59,573 nucleotides of DNA from DATBFX01 sp036558305. GTDB lineage: Bacteria > Chloroflexota > Chloroflexia > Thermomicrobiales > UBA6265. The notes under the pieces are model-generated. The model saw nothing but the letters and a program-made list of their open reading frames with translations. It did not search any database and had not been told where the DNA came from. Of this stretch, positions 8,271-15,847 are shown piece after piece. The position numbers and the translations under genes are program-made. The stretch lies in NCBI GenBank assembly GCA_036558305.1, contig DATBFX010000091.1, forward strand, positions 1 through 59,573, in the 5' to 3' direction. Positions within the stretch are counted from its first letter, which is position 1, and every line of letters begins with the position of its first letter.

Positions 8271-9152
8271 ATGGACGTCGCAACTCAACCGGATGCCTGG
8301 TCGGCATCCCACCGCAGCAAGTCGGCGTTGCACCGCTTTCTGGTGAGCGGAGATTGGTGGCGGTACATCCTCCTTTCGACGGTCAGCGTCTTCCTCTTCG
8401 CACCGTTCTTCGTCACCTTGATCATCTCCGTCAAGGATCTCAACCAGTTCAATGTCGCGCCCTTCCGCCCGACCGCCCCGTTCCATTGGGAAAACTACCG
8501 AGAGGCCGGCCACGTCGTCGTGCCCTACATCTTCAACAGCATCGTTGTCAGCGGGGCCGCCTGCTTCGGCGTCGTCTTCGTCGGTTCACTCACCGCCTAC
8601 GTCTTCGCGCGTTTCTCTTTTCCCGGCAAGGAGCTACTGTACTACGCGATCCTCCTCCTTTTGATGATTCCCGGTATCCTGACGCTGGTGCCAAGCTTCG
8701 TCGTGGTCAGGGATCTGCACCTGCTGAATACCAGATGGGCGCTGATCCTTCCCTGGATTGCCGGCGGGCAGGTCTTCGCGATCTTCATCCTGCGCATCTT
8801 CTATCAAAGCATGCCGCGCGAACTCTTCGAGGCCGCCCGGATCGACGGCGCCGGTGAACTCGGCATCTATTGGCGGATCGCTGTCCCATTGTCCCAGTCC
8901 ATTCTCGGTGTGGTTGCCATTTTCAATATCCTCGCGACCTGGAACGACTTCCTCTGGCCGTTGATCACCATCAGTACCGATGACCGTTACCCGCTCGTGC
9001 TCGGTCTGTACCGGTTCCGGTCGTTCTACTACACGGCGTGGGGGCCGCTGATGGCCGGCTACGTGATCGGCACCATTCCCCTGATCATCCTGTTCGCGTT
9101 TACCAGCAAGCTTTTCGTCGAAGGTCTCCAGGCCGGCGGCATCAAGCTGTGA
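8271..9152 (+). CDS. Sugar ABC transporter permease, MalG type
   Basis: 293 residues with six membrane spans. The EAA motif reads FEAARIDGAGELGIYWRIAVPLSQ, typical of MalG partners. A strong AAAGGAGG site precedes the ATG. It forms the membrane channel with the MalF-type protein encoded just upstream. Its stop codon overlaps the GTG start of the following Gfo/Idh dehydrogenase (GTGA), so the importer and the enzyme are made together. Confidence 0.94.
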   Translation: MDVATQPDAWSASHRSKSALHRFLVSGDWWRYILLSTVSVFLFAPFFVTLIISVKDLNQFNVAPFRPTAPFHWENYREAGHVVVPYIFNSIVVSGAACFGVVFVGSLTAYVFARFSFPGKELLYYAILLLLMIPGILTLVPSFVVVRDLHLLNTRWALILPWIAGGQVFAIFILRIFYQSMPRELFEAARIDGAGELGIYWRIAVPLSQSILGVVAIFNILATWNDFLWPLITISTDDRYPLVLGLYRFRSFYYTAWGPLMAGYVIGTIPLIILFAFTSKLFVEGLQAGGIKL

Positions 9153-10270
9153 GTCAGGCGGCAAACGCATCGGCAGGCGCCGGTTCCCGGTACCGCGCGG
9201 CGATCGTCGGCTGCGGCCGCATCGCCTACGAGCACGGACGGGCGTATGACGCGGACCCCAGGGTCGAGCTGGTGGCGTGTGCCGACATCGACGCCGACGC
9301 GACGTTGCGCTTCGCAGAGGCGTTCGGACTCACCGGAGGGTACGGCGACTATCGGGAGATGGTGAAGCGCGAGCAGCCGGATATCGTCAGCATCTGCACG
9401 CACCACCACCTTCACGCGACGATGACGATCGAGACGGTCGGCCTGGCGTGCCCGAAGGCAATCCTCTGCGAGAAGCCGATCGCGCTCGATCTTCGGTCCG
9501 CGGACGCGATGATCGCCGCCTGCCGAGCCGCCTCGACGCTGCTGGTGGTCGGACACCAACGGCGGTATGACCGGCAGTACGCGGCGGCGCGCGACGTGGT
9601 CGCGAGCGGCGCGCTCGGTGAGGTGGTGTTTGTCGAGGCGTTCGGGCATCCCGGGTCGAGCCTGTTGGTGGACTCGACCCACACGGTCGACCTGGTCCGG
9701 TTTTTCCTCGGCGATCCCCGCGGCGAGTGGGCGATCGGCCAAATCGACGCGCGGGGTCATCGCGTGGGCTGGGGACAGCCGATCGAAGCCTGCGCGGTCG
9801 GTTGGATCGGCCTGGAGGGGGGAGTTCGGCTGCTGCTCGGCGCAGGTTCGGCCGGAGGGGACGGCAGCGCGGATCGAATCAGGATCTCGCCGCGTCCGGT
9901 GACGGGCCGGACCTACCATCGGATCGTCGTTCACGGTTCGACGGGTAGGCTGGAGGTCAATGGGGACGGGCCGAACGATGGAGAGGCGCTGGTTTGCATC
10001 CACCGCGGGCGGGACGTCGAGACCGTCTTTTCCGCCGATGACTTCGAAAGCGATCCGTCGTTTTCGGCCTGTGCGCTGGAAGTGGCGGCGATGGTCGACT
10101 GTCTGGAGCAGCCGGGACTGCGGCACCCGCTTGAGGCGCAGAGTGCGCGCGATACGCTGGAGATCCTGCTCGCGGTCTACGAATCGTCTCGGCGGCGGCA
10201 ACTGGTGAATCTGCCGCTCGACGTTGATGACAATCCCTTCATCTCGATGCTGGAAGCTGGGGTCGTGTAG
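9149..10270 (+). CDS. Gfo/Idh/MocA family dehydrogenase (copy 1)
   Basis: 373 residues from a GTG overlapping the permease stop. The NAD(P)-binding GCGRIAYEHGRAY motif lies near residue 20, and ILCEKPIALDL is the conserved EKP motif that holds the cofactor and catalytic Lys. The C-terminal half is the usual beta-sheet substrate domain. Family members oxidise sugars or inositols at one hydroxyl. Its C-terminal segment (ESSRRRQLVNLPLDVDD) resembles that of the second dehydrogenase at 14466-15542 (ESARRRLMLSLPIDV), so the two are related and may act in one pathway. Being translationally coupled to an importer, it probably takes the imported compound. The substrate is unknown. Confidence 0.91.
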   Translation: MSQAANASAGAGSRYRAAIVGCGRIAYEHGRAYDADPRVELVACADIDADATLRFAEAFGLTGGYGDYREMVKREQPDIVSICTHHHLHATMTIETVGLACPKAILCEKPIALDLRSADAMIAACRAASTLLVVGHQRRYDRQYAAARDVVASGALGEVVFVEAFGHPGSSLLVDSTHTVDLVRFFLGDPRGEWAIGQIDARGHRVGWGQPIEACAVGWIGLEGGVRLLLGAGSAGGDGSADRIRISPRPVTGRTYHRIVVHGSTGRLEVNGDGPNDGEALVCIHRGRDVETVFSADDFESDPSFSACALEVAAMVDCLEQPGLRHPLEAQSARDTLEILLAVYESSRRRQLVNLPLDVDDNPFISMLEAGVV

Positions 10271-10333
10271 TAGCTTGTGTGACTTCCCTCGCGGCTTCGC
10301 TGTGGCGACCTGCCCATGAGTGCGGACAACGGA

Positions 10334-10870
10334 TTACACGCTGAGGCAATCAGCGACAGATCGTGGCCCCTCGGTCAACGGTCGAGGTGGCCGCGCACAC
10401 GAAAGAGCCCACACTTGCCGCGCGAGGCGGCAGGCCGCCGCCATCTGCGCCTCCCCAGAGAGTCCCCACTGGAGTAGCTCCGGTACCGTCGCACAGGGAC
10501 ACAGGAAACGCCGGTAGGTTCGCCCGGTCGCGGGATCTCGTGAAGACGGTAGGATCCGGGCCAGTCGGGCGACCAAACGAACCTGAGCATAGGCGCCGCC
10601 GCCCACCAGGCTCGGATCTCCTTCGACAACCTGGTGACCGAGGAACTTCATCTCTCCGAGGACGACCTGTGCCTCCTCCATCACCTCTCGTCTGAGGGTT
10701 TCCTCGAAGCTCTCGCCGATCTCGGGTTTTCCCCCCGGAAGGCTGAATCGATCATCGTTCTCAATCAAAAGAGTCCGCCCTTCTTGGTCGAAGCAAAAAC
10801 CGTAGACCTGTGTCACCGGTAAGTGATCAGGTACCTCATGCTCCATCCATCGTATGCGCTGCTTGACCAT
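10334..10870 (-). CDS. Nudix hydrolase
   Basis: 178 residues. The Nudix box is clear: GGKPEIGESFEETLRREVMEE matches GX5EX7REUXEE, with the later Gly of the box replaced by Gln. Such enzymes hydrolyse nucleoside diphosphates linked to another moiety. The ATG at 10870 is used here, but the frame stays open upstream, and a short in-frame stretch there (AKARSSGIRHYL) resembles part of the AbiEi protein, so the true start is uncertain and may lie upstream. It is last in a minus-strand run after the AbiEi/AbiEii pair, about 100 bases downstream of the toxin gene. A link to that system is possible but not shown. Confidence 0.82.
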   Translation of the reverse strand: MVKQRIRWMEHEVPDHLPVTQVYGFCFDQEGRTLLIENDDRFSLPGGKPEIGESFEETLRREVMEEAQVVLGEMKFLGHQVVEGDPSLVGGGAYAQVRLVARLARILPSSRDPATGRTYRRFLCPCATVPELLQWGLSGEAQMAAACRLARQVWALSCARPPRPLTEGPRSVADCLSV

Positions 10871-10971
10871 GGTATCGGCTTCCCCGCGGAAGTAGTCGGA
10901 TTTGAGGTAGTGCCTGATACCGGAGGATCGAGCCTTCGCGCAGGATAGGTGTAATCGACTTCTCGGTCCGG

Positions 10972-11868
10972 CTACTTGCTCTCACTCCACTTGCGTGCAA
11001 TCGGGTCCCATCGGGCGCCTCTCGGCACGTCTTCCCCAAGCACCGGATCAACGAAGGCCGCTGCTATCTCGTGCCCGGTTACAAGTTCGGTGTCGATCGC
11101 GAGCACGGATGCCATGTCATGGTACGCGATACGCCACGCCGCCGGAGGTAAGGGTAGGGCACTTGGGATGGGGTGGGTTCCGCGTGCCCGGAAGATCGCC
11201 TCGACCTCGCGTCGCAATTCGCCCGAGTTGAAGCTATTCGAGGAACAGATGAGAACGAGGTCGATCAGGTCCTTGGGCCGTGAGCTCGGTTGACCTGCAC
11301 CGTAGGTTCTGGTGTAGGCATGAAGCTTTTCAGCAACATGGCGCTCAAGCGGAAGCGCCAGGACGCCGATCCGTTCAATTTGGGCAAACGCCAAGAGTCC
11401 AGATCCCTCAATGTGTTCAGGGTCTATGTGCAAACGGTCGCCGATGCCGACATCGACCGTTACGTTGTCGAAGGTGCGACCGTCGAGTTCCGCGCGGACA
11501 TGGTAGCTGACGGCCACATCGTGCTGGTCAATGGCAGGCTTTTCCTTCCGTTCGACGACGAAGGCAAAGAAGTCTCCGAGGTCAACCTCTTGGATGGCAA
11601 TCAGGTCTTCGGCGGCTGCGTCTTCGCCCTCCTGCCGGATCAGGTCAAGATCCATCGTTGTTCGGGCTCGGTTGTGAAGTCGTAGTTCGAGCGCAACGCC
11701 GCCCTTGACGATCCAACGATCGGGGGCGACCGCGTGCAGCCGAGCGAGGAGGCGGTCGAAGACGACGAGCTTGCGCAGGCGGTCTGCCGGGACACCCTGA
11801 CGGTTAGCATCCGTGCGCAGCTTCATGTCCAGCGCCATGCGAAAAGCGCTGGCGCTCGCGTACCTCAT
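10972..11868 (-). CDS. abiEii: AbiEii-type nucleotidyltransferase toxin
   Basis: 298 residues. It has the nucleotidyltransferase signature of AbiEii proteins, KGGVALELRLHNRARTT followed by MDLDLI (GG...DxD), and the later LPLERHVAEKLHAY and RPKDLIDLVLI motifs. AbiEii toxins modify cellular RNA or other targets and are kept silent by AbiEi; related toxins of this fold add nucleotides to tRNA. Its ATG overlaps the stop codon of the AbiEi gene (ATGA), the standard layout of type IV toxin-antitoxin and abortive-infection modules. The pair sits between the sugar isomerase operon and the Nudix gene, so it looks like an inserted accessory module. Confidence 0.92.
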   Translation of the reverse strand: MRYASASAFRMALDMKLRTDANRQGVPADRLRKLVVFDRLLARLHAVAPDRWIVKGGVALELRLHNRARTTMDLDLIRQEGEDAAAEDLIAIQEVDLGDFFAFVVERKEKPAIDQHDVAVSYHVRAELDGRTFDNVTVDVGIGDRLHIDPEHIEGSGLLAFAQIERIGVLALPLERHVAEKLHAYTRTYGAGQPSSRPKDLIDLVLICSSNSFNSGELRREVEAIFRARGTHPIPSALPLPPAAWRIAYHDMASVLAIDTELVTGHEIAAAFVDPVLGEDVPRGARWDPIARKWSESK

Positions 11869-12479
11869 GAGGCTACCGGGAGCAGCGCGATGCGAACCAA
11901 GTCCTGTACACGCCGGCTGCGACTGCGAGCATCTTTTTCCAGCCGTCGGGGAGTTGTGAGACCGCGCTGGATTGCTTGACGGATGGCCAGTTCGACTTGG
12001 TCGGGAGCTGTTCCCGCCTCGGCGGTGTCGAGGATCGTTCGCGTCGCAGAAGTGATTCGAATGCCCTCACGGAGGGTGACATCGGTTGGTCCAAGCGGGC
12101 GAGTGGTGGTGTGAATCTTCACGCCCGGTAGGTCGGGGAGGTTGCGCTTGGAGCGGGGAACGGTGAGGTGAATCGCGTTGGGGATCACGTCGCTAAGCTC
12201 AAGCAGAGCGAGGGCGCTTTCGTGCGATACGGTTGCCGCCTCCTTTCCAACGGCCAGCCATGCCGCGACGACCTCTTCGAGGGGCGAGGAGGGGTAGTCA
12301 CGGAAACGGTATACACCTCGGTGAACGCGAATGAATTTCCCGGTCTCGGTATGATAGGCGAGTAGGTTGTCCCTGACTCCGGACGATCGAGCTTGCGCAT
12401 ACGTGAAGTAGCCGTGCTGCCCGGACGCGGTTCCGAAGAGGGATGTGAGATCTGGACCGCTGGTTATTGTGTCACCCAT
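11865..12479 (-). CDS. abiEi: AbiEi-type antitoxin and transcriptional repressor
   Basis: 204 residues when started at the ATG 12477-12479. The N-terminal part (YFTYAQARSSGVRDNLLAYH, then FIRVHRGVYRF) is the winged helix-turn-helix of AbiEi family antitoxins, and the rest is the C-terminal antitoxin domain (VSHESALALLELSDV). AbiEi proteins repress their own promoter by binding inverted repeats. The frame is open to 12533, but a promoter (12487-12515) places the transcript start at or next to 12479, so the message is probably leaderless and begins with this ATG. No ribosome site is seen for either start. It overlaps the toxin gene by ATGA. Confidence 0.88.
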   Translation of the reverse strand: MGDTITSGPDLTSLFGTASGQHGYFTYAQARSSGVRDNLLAYHTETGKFIRVHRGVYRFRDYPSSPLEEVVAAWLAVGKEAATVSHESALALLELSDVIPNAIHLTVPRSKRNLPDLPGVKIHTTTRPLGPTDVTLREGIRITSATRTILDTAEAGTAPDQVELAIRQAIQRGLTTPRRLEKDARSRSRRVQDLVRIALLPVAS

Positions 12480-12511
12480 ACCCTCAAGAATACTGAAGAA
12501 ACGGGTGACAC
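12469..12511 (-). promoter_or_regulatory. Inverted repeat over the abiEi promoter, likely AbiEi operator
   Basis: GTGTCACCC (12469-12477) and GGGTGACAC (12503-12511) are perfect 9-base inverted copies 25 bases apart. One overlaps the first codons and transcript start of abiEi, the other lies between the -10 and -35 boxes. AbiEi repressors of this family are known to bind paired inverted repeats in their own promoter. Confidence 0.65.
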
Positions 12512-12515
12512 TCAA
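12487..12515 (-). promoter_or_regulatory. Promoter of abiEi-abiEii
   Basis: On the minus strand TTGAGT (12515-12510) and TATTCT (12492-12487) are 17 bases apart. The expected start point falls about 7-8 bases past the -10 box, on the ATG at 12479, which implies a leaderless message. Confidence 0.6.
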
Positions 12516-12629
12516 GGGACTTTCGGTCGTCATCCACCAGGCACGCGTGATGACGATAAGCTCACCCGTGCAACAGCAGAGCAGCGGATTCGAACATCCA
12601 CCGGCGACCGATACAGACCTGCTTCTGCT

Positions 12630-13475
12630 TCACCGCCTCCAAGCGACCTTGTCGCCCAGGATCTCGCCCAGGTAGCGCCTGCTCATTGCCGCCGCCTCTC
12701 TGGGCGACCGCGGCGCACGGTCCGTCCCATCAAGCTCGACGTTGACCCAGAAGTCTTTTCCGGTGGCGAGCAAGATTTCCAGGATCTCCGGCATCGGCAG
12801 GATGCCATTGCCGACCGGTTCGTAGTTGACGTAACCGGTGGTGTCGATCTCTTTGCCGGCACTATCGCGCTCGTAGCGTCCGCACCAATCCTTCAGATGG
12901 ACGTGGGCGATACGGTCGCGGTGGGTGTTCAGGACTTCGAGGATGTCGCTGCCGCCCTTGGCGATCTGGCCCGTGTCGGGTGCGAAGCCGACGAGGGCGG
13001 AGTCGGTCAGGCGCAGGATGGTGTCGATGTCGTTGCGGGTTTCGATTGCCGTCCTGGTGTGGGGGTGCAACGCGGCGGCAAGACCGATCTCGCGGCAGTA
13101 CGAACCGATCTGATTGAGCGCCTCGGCGAGCCGGCTCATTTGATCCTGGTCGTACCCGTTTGCCGGTCTCGATCCCGCCTGAAGGACAAGCGTGCTCGCC
13201 CCGGCGTCCTTGGCGGCGTCGGCTTCACCGCGGGCAGCATCGACGTCCTGCGCCGCGGTTTCCGGGTCGATCCACTGCTTGTAGCAATACGCCGCGCCGG
13301 TGGGGATACCGTTGCGTTCAATCAGGGCGCGATAGCCGCCGGGCCGCTTGTTCCAGTCGACGATGATGAACGCAAACGTTTCGAAGCCGAGGTAGCCGAG
13401 TTCGGCCGTCTCCCGGTACGCCGTTTCGACGTCGCCCGGGATGCCCCAGGTGATTCCGGTGTGTCCGACCTTCAT
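12630..13475 (-). CDS. Xylose-isomerase-like TIM-barrel protein (sugar isomerase/epimerase, copy A)
   Basis: 281 residues, AP-endonuclease-2/xylose-isomerase-like superfamily. Features include MKVGHTGITWG at the first strand, AALHPHTRTAIETRND (His metal ligand region), GFAPDTGQIAKGG, and AHVHLKDW, the conserved (H)xHxKD metal site. The family includes inosose dehydratase IolE, IolI, and hydroxypyruvate isomerase. The ATG at 13475 shares one base with the stop codon of the upstream gene (TGATG), so I chose it over an open extension upstream. It is the third gene of a Gfo/Idh-isomerase-isomerase operon controlled by an ATCGATAATC promoter. The substrate is unknown, likely a keto-sugar or inosose. 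Confidence 0.88.
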   Translation of the reverse strand: MKVGHTGITWGIPGDVETAYRETAELGYLGFETFAFIIVDWNKRPGGYRALIERNGIPTGAAYCYKQWIDPETAAQDVDAARGEADAAKDAGASTLVLQAGSRPANGYDQDQMSRLAEALNQIGSYCREIGLAAALHPHTRTAIETRNDIDTILRLTDSALVGFAPDTGQIAKGGSDILEVLNTHRDRIAHVHLKDWCGRYERDSAGKEIDTTGYVNYEPVGNGILPMPEILEILLATGKDFWVNVELDGTDRAPRSPREAAAMSRRYLGEILGDKVAWRR

Positions 13476-14449
13476 CAGTCGGCCCTCACTGTGGTGGTGG
13501 CCGATTGGAGCGCATCGGTCTGGTCGAGCGGGGTCAGGTAGTCCGCCAACTCGCGGCGGCACCAGGCAACCGACTCTTCGAGCCACTCGAAGTAGTCCTC
13601 GTTCGGTGGCATCCAGCCGATCTCGACGGAGAGGATCAGATTCTCTGGATCCGGTGCTTGCTCATGGAGGATGCGTGCGACCTCGTCCAGGCGGCAGTGG
13701 CCGCGCCCGAGCGGGGCGCCGACGATCTTGCCGCCGTCCGGAGTGACGGGGCTAATGAACATCTCCTTGAAGTGCGTCGCGTAGCAGACGCGCGCCGACG
13801 CGCGCGCGGCGTCGACCGCGTCCTCGATCACCAGGGGGGCATTTCCGGTGTCCAGCTTGATACCGAGCGCGGGGGAACCGATCGGGTTCACCACGTGCTC
13901 GATCAGGTCGGTGCAGCGGTAGTCGGCGTGGTTTTCGAAGGCGAGTTTGAGATCCTCCGCTTCGGCGATCGCGACAAGCGGAGTCAGACAGGTCCGGATC
14001 ATCTCCATCTGGCGCTCGAAGGATGGATCGTCGACGAACCGGTTGATCGAAAATGGCATCCCGCCGACGCCGATCGCGGAGACGCCGAGTTGCTTGGCGA
14101 CGCGCGCGAACGGGCGAAACTCGTTGGGGTCCTTCTTGGGCGCGGAGAAGTCGTCGCCGTAGTCGGTGGACAAGGCGATCCCGTGCTTGGCAAGGAGATT
14201 GCCGATGCGGTCGGTTTCCTTCGGTTCAAGATAGGGTTGCAGGTTCCCTTCGATCGCGTCGAAGCCCATCTCGCGGCAGCGAGGGATGAACCAACCGAGC
14301 GGGTCGGCCATGTCGATCTGCGGCTGGGGGCGATGCGTGAAGAACTGGATGGGACGGCCATTCGTGCTGGCCACGGGACGAGTGGAAGGGTAGTAGCGTT
14401 TGCGGGTGGCGTGATTGACGAACTCAAATGCGGCAAAACCGAGCCTCAT
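13475..14449 (-). CDS. Xylose-isomerase-like TIM-barrel protein (sugar isomerase/epimerase, copy B)
   Basis: 324 residues in the same superfamily as its downstream neighbour but only distantly alike. LKLAFENHADYRCTDL carries the Glu/His metal-ligand motif of this fold, GIKLDTGNAPL the Asp, and VCYATHFKEMFI the (T)HxKE motif; a final Glu is in ILSVEIGW. These ligands support a metal-dependent isomerase, epimerase or dehydratase. A GAGGAGGGG site lies just before the ATG. It overlaps the next gene by one base, which implies coupled translation. It lacks a signal peptide. Having two different TIM barrels beside two Gfo/Idh enzymes suggests successive steps on one compound. Confidence 0.86.
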   Translation of the reverse strand: MRLGFAAFEFVNHATRKRYYPSTRPVASTNGRPIQFFTHRPQPQIDMADPLGWFIPRCREMGFDAIEGNLQPYLEPKETDRIGNLLAKHGIALSTDYGDDFSAPKKDPNEFRPFARVAKQLGVSAIGVGGMPFSINRFVDDPSFERQMEMIRTCLTPLVAIAEAEDLKLAFENHADYRCTDLIEHVVNPIGSPALGIKLDTGNAPLVIEDAVDAARASARVCYATHFKEMFISPVTPDGGKIVGAPLGRGHCRLDEVARILHEQAPDPENLILSVEIGWMPPNEDYFEWLEESVAWCRRELADYLTPLDQTDALQSATTTVRAD

Positions 14450-14465
14450 CTCCCCTCCTCACGCG

Positions 14466-15542
14466 CTAATTGAGCGGAATTTCGCCCGCGGCCAACATGG
14501 CTTCGACCGGATACTCGCGCACGTCGATGGGGAGGCTGAGCATCAGGCGTCGGCGGGCCGACTCGAGGATCGCCGTCACGACTTCGAGGTCCGCGCGGCC
14601 GGACTCACCGCTCAGCGTGTGGCTTCCGCCCTCTTCCAGGACCCGAAGCGTTTCGCTCAGCACTCGCTCCATCGCCCCGTCGAGGCTGCTCGGCGGACCC
14701 GGTTCGAATTCGCCGGTGCGGCGACGAATTCGCAGACGGGTGCCGTCGTCGAACGGGCGGTCACCGCTGAGTTCGATGCGTCCTTCCGTCCCATCGATGA
14801 GGAAGCGTTGGTACCCGGGGCGGGCGAGCTTGCCCATCTCCAGGTTCGCTCTGACGCCGTTTTCGAAGAGCAGCAGCCCGAGGGCGCCGGATTCGACGTG
14901 GTGCCCGTAGCGTCTCCGCGTCTGATTGAATTCGATGGTCCCCATGCCGTCCGGACTTACGTCCCCCTTTGGGGACATCTCAATGGCGCCGAAGACCGAG
15001 GCGATCGGAGCGTCGTGGTTGAGGAAGCGCGTCATGTCAATCAGGTGGGTGCCGTCGGTCAGGGTGTCGCCGGCGCAGATCCCCGTGATGTGGGTTACCT
15101 GGCCGATCGCGCCATCGTCGAGGAGTTGGCGAGCCTGGCGGTAGCTCTCGACGAACCGGCGCTGGTGATTGACGACGATGAAGCCACCGGCCGCGGCGGC
15201 GGCGGAGAGCATCCGGTCGGCGTCCGCAAGGTGAACCGCCATCGGTTTTTCGGCCCAGACGACGCGGACCCCGGCGGCGAAGGCCGCTTCGGTTTGGTCG
15301 GCATGGAGGGGGGGCCAGGTACAGATGCTCACGAAGTCGGGGCGCTCCCGCTCCAGCATCTCGACGGTATCGGTGTAGCGTGCGTTGACGCCGAATTCGT
15401 CGCCGAAGACCGCCAGGGCTTGCTCGCTCACGTCGGCGGCAGCGATGAGGTCGACACTCGGCGAATCGGAGTAGGCGCGGGCATGCCCCCGACTGATCTT
15501 ACCGCAGCCGATCACGGCCGCGCGATACCTGCGACTGGTCAT
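14466..15542 (-). CDS. Gfo/Idh/MocA family dehydrogenase (copy 2)
   Basis: 358 residues from the ATG at 15542, chosen because GGGGAGGG lies just upstream; an ATG at 15566 in frame would sit inside the operator. The Rossmann motif AAVIGCGKISRGHARAY is at residues 8-24 and the EKP motif reads VVWAEKPMAVHL. DGTHLIDMTRF supplies the conserved Asp/His pair of the active site. It opens a three-gene operon with two TIM-barrel isomerases and runs opposite to the rest of the sugar region, about 5 kb from the first dehydrogenase copy. Its promoter carries the shared ATCGATAATC core. Confidence 0.91.
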   Translation of the reverse strand: MTSRRYRAAVIGCGKISRGHARAYSDSPSVDLIAAADVSEQALAVFGDEFGVNARYTDTVEMLERERPDFVSICTWPPLHADQTEAAFAAGVRVVWAEKPMAVHLADADRMLSAAAAAGGFIVVNHQRRFVESYRQARQLLDDGAIGQVTHITGICAGDTLTDGTHLIDMTRFLNHDAPIASVFGAIEMSPKGDVSPDGMGTIEFNQTRRRYGHHVESGALGLLLFENGVRANLEMGKLARPGYQRFLIDGTEGRIELSGDRPFDDGTRLRIRRRTGEFEPGPPSSLDGAMERVLSETLRVLEEGGSHTLSGESGRADLEVVTAILESARRRLMLSLPIDVREYPVEAMLAAGEIPLN

Positions 15543-15564
15543 CGGCCCTCCCCTGAAACTGATC

Positions 15565-15574
15565 ATCGATAATC
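15565..15574 (-). promoter_or_regulatory. Operator core ATCGATAATC (copy 3 of 3)
   Basis: The 10-base core is identical to the one at 1926-1935 and complementary to 4419-4428. It lies 6 bases past the -10 box and 22 bases before the start codon. Here it is part of a longer direct repeat, ATCGATAATCGAT. Confidence 0.65.
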
Positions 15575-15580
15575 GATCGT

Positions 15581-15609
15581 ATGATACGTCGGCATCGGCG
15601 GGCGGTCAA
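15581..15609 (-). promoter_or_regulatory. Sigma-70-type promoter of the dehydrogenase-isomerase operon
   Basis: On the minus strand TTGACC (15609-15604) and TATCAT (15586-15581) are 17 bases apart. The start point would fall inside the operator core at 15565-15574. Confidence 0.7.
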
Positions 15610-15669
15610 CACGCGGTCGCCGATTCGCCGATTGGCTCATCGGCGGGGGCGCCGATCCTTCGACGGAGA

Positions 15670-15698
15670 TTGATGGAGATTCGGGCATCTGCTATCAT
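15670..15698 (+). promoter_or_regulatory. Promoter of the nusA-infB operon
   Basis: TTGATG (15670-15675) and TATCAT (15693-15698) are 17 bases apart. The transcript would have a leader of about 140 bases that contains a strong stem-loop at 15724-15748. The stretch 15543-15847 holds this promoter, the divergent operon's promoter and the stem-loop; I see no gene in it. Confidence 0.7.
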
Positions 15699-15723
15699 TC
15701 GACAGCGGAACCAATGCTCTGGC

Positions 15724-15748
15724 GAACGTGGGTCCCCAACCCACGTTC
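15724..15748 (+). promoter_or_regulatory. Leader stem-loop before nusA (possible attenuator)
   Basis: GAACGTGGGT (15724-15733) pairs perfectly with ACCCACGTTC (15739-15748) around a 5-base loop and is followed by TTTGTTGTT. A stem of the GTGGG...CCCAC type is common in the leader of rimP-nusA operons; here rimP is missing and the stem-loop directly precedes nusA. It could act as a NusA-sensitive terminator. Confidence 0.55.
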
Positions 15749-15847
15749 TTTGTTGTTCGGAGCCGCGCCGCGGTGGCGGTTCGCGATCGTAATGAGAACC
15801 GCGGGCTACGCCGGGAAGATCAGTAACGTCACAAGGAGGTACGCGGG

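Noticed and set aside
15724..15748. Riboswitch before nusA
   Set aside because: It is a single simple stem-loop with no conserved aptamer features that I recognise.
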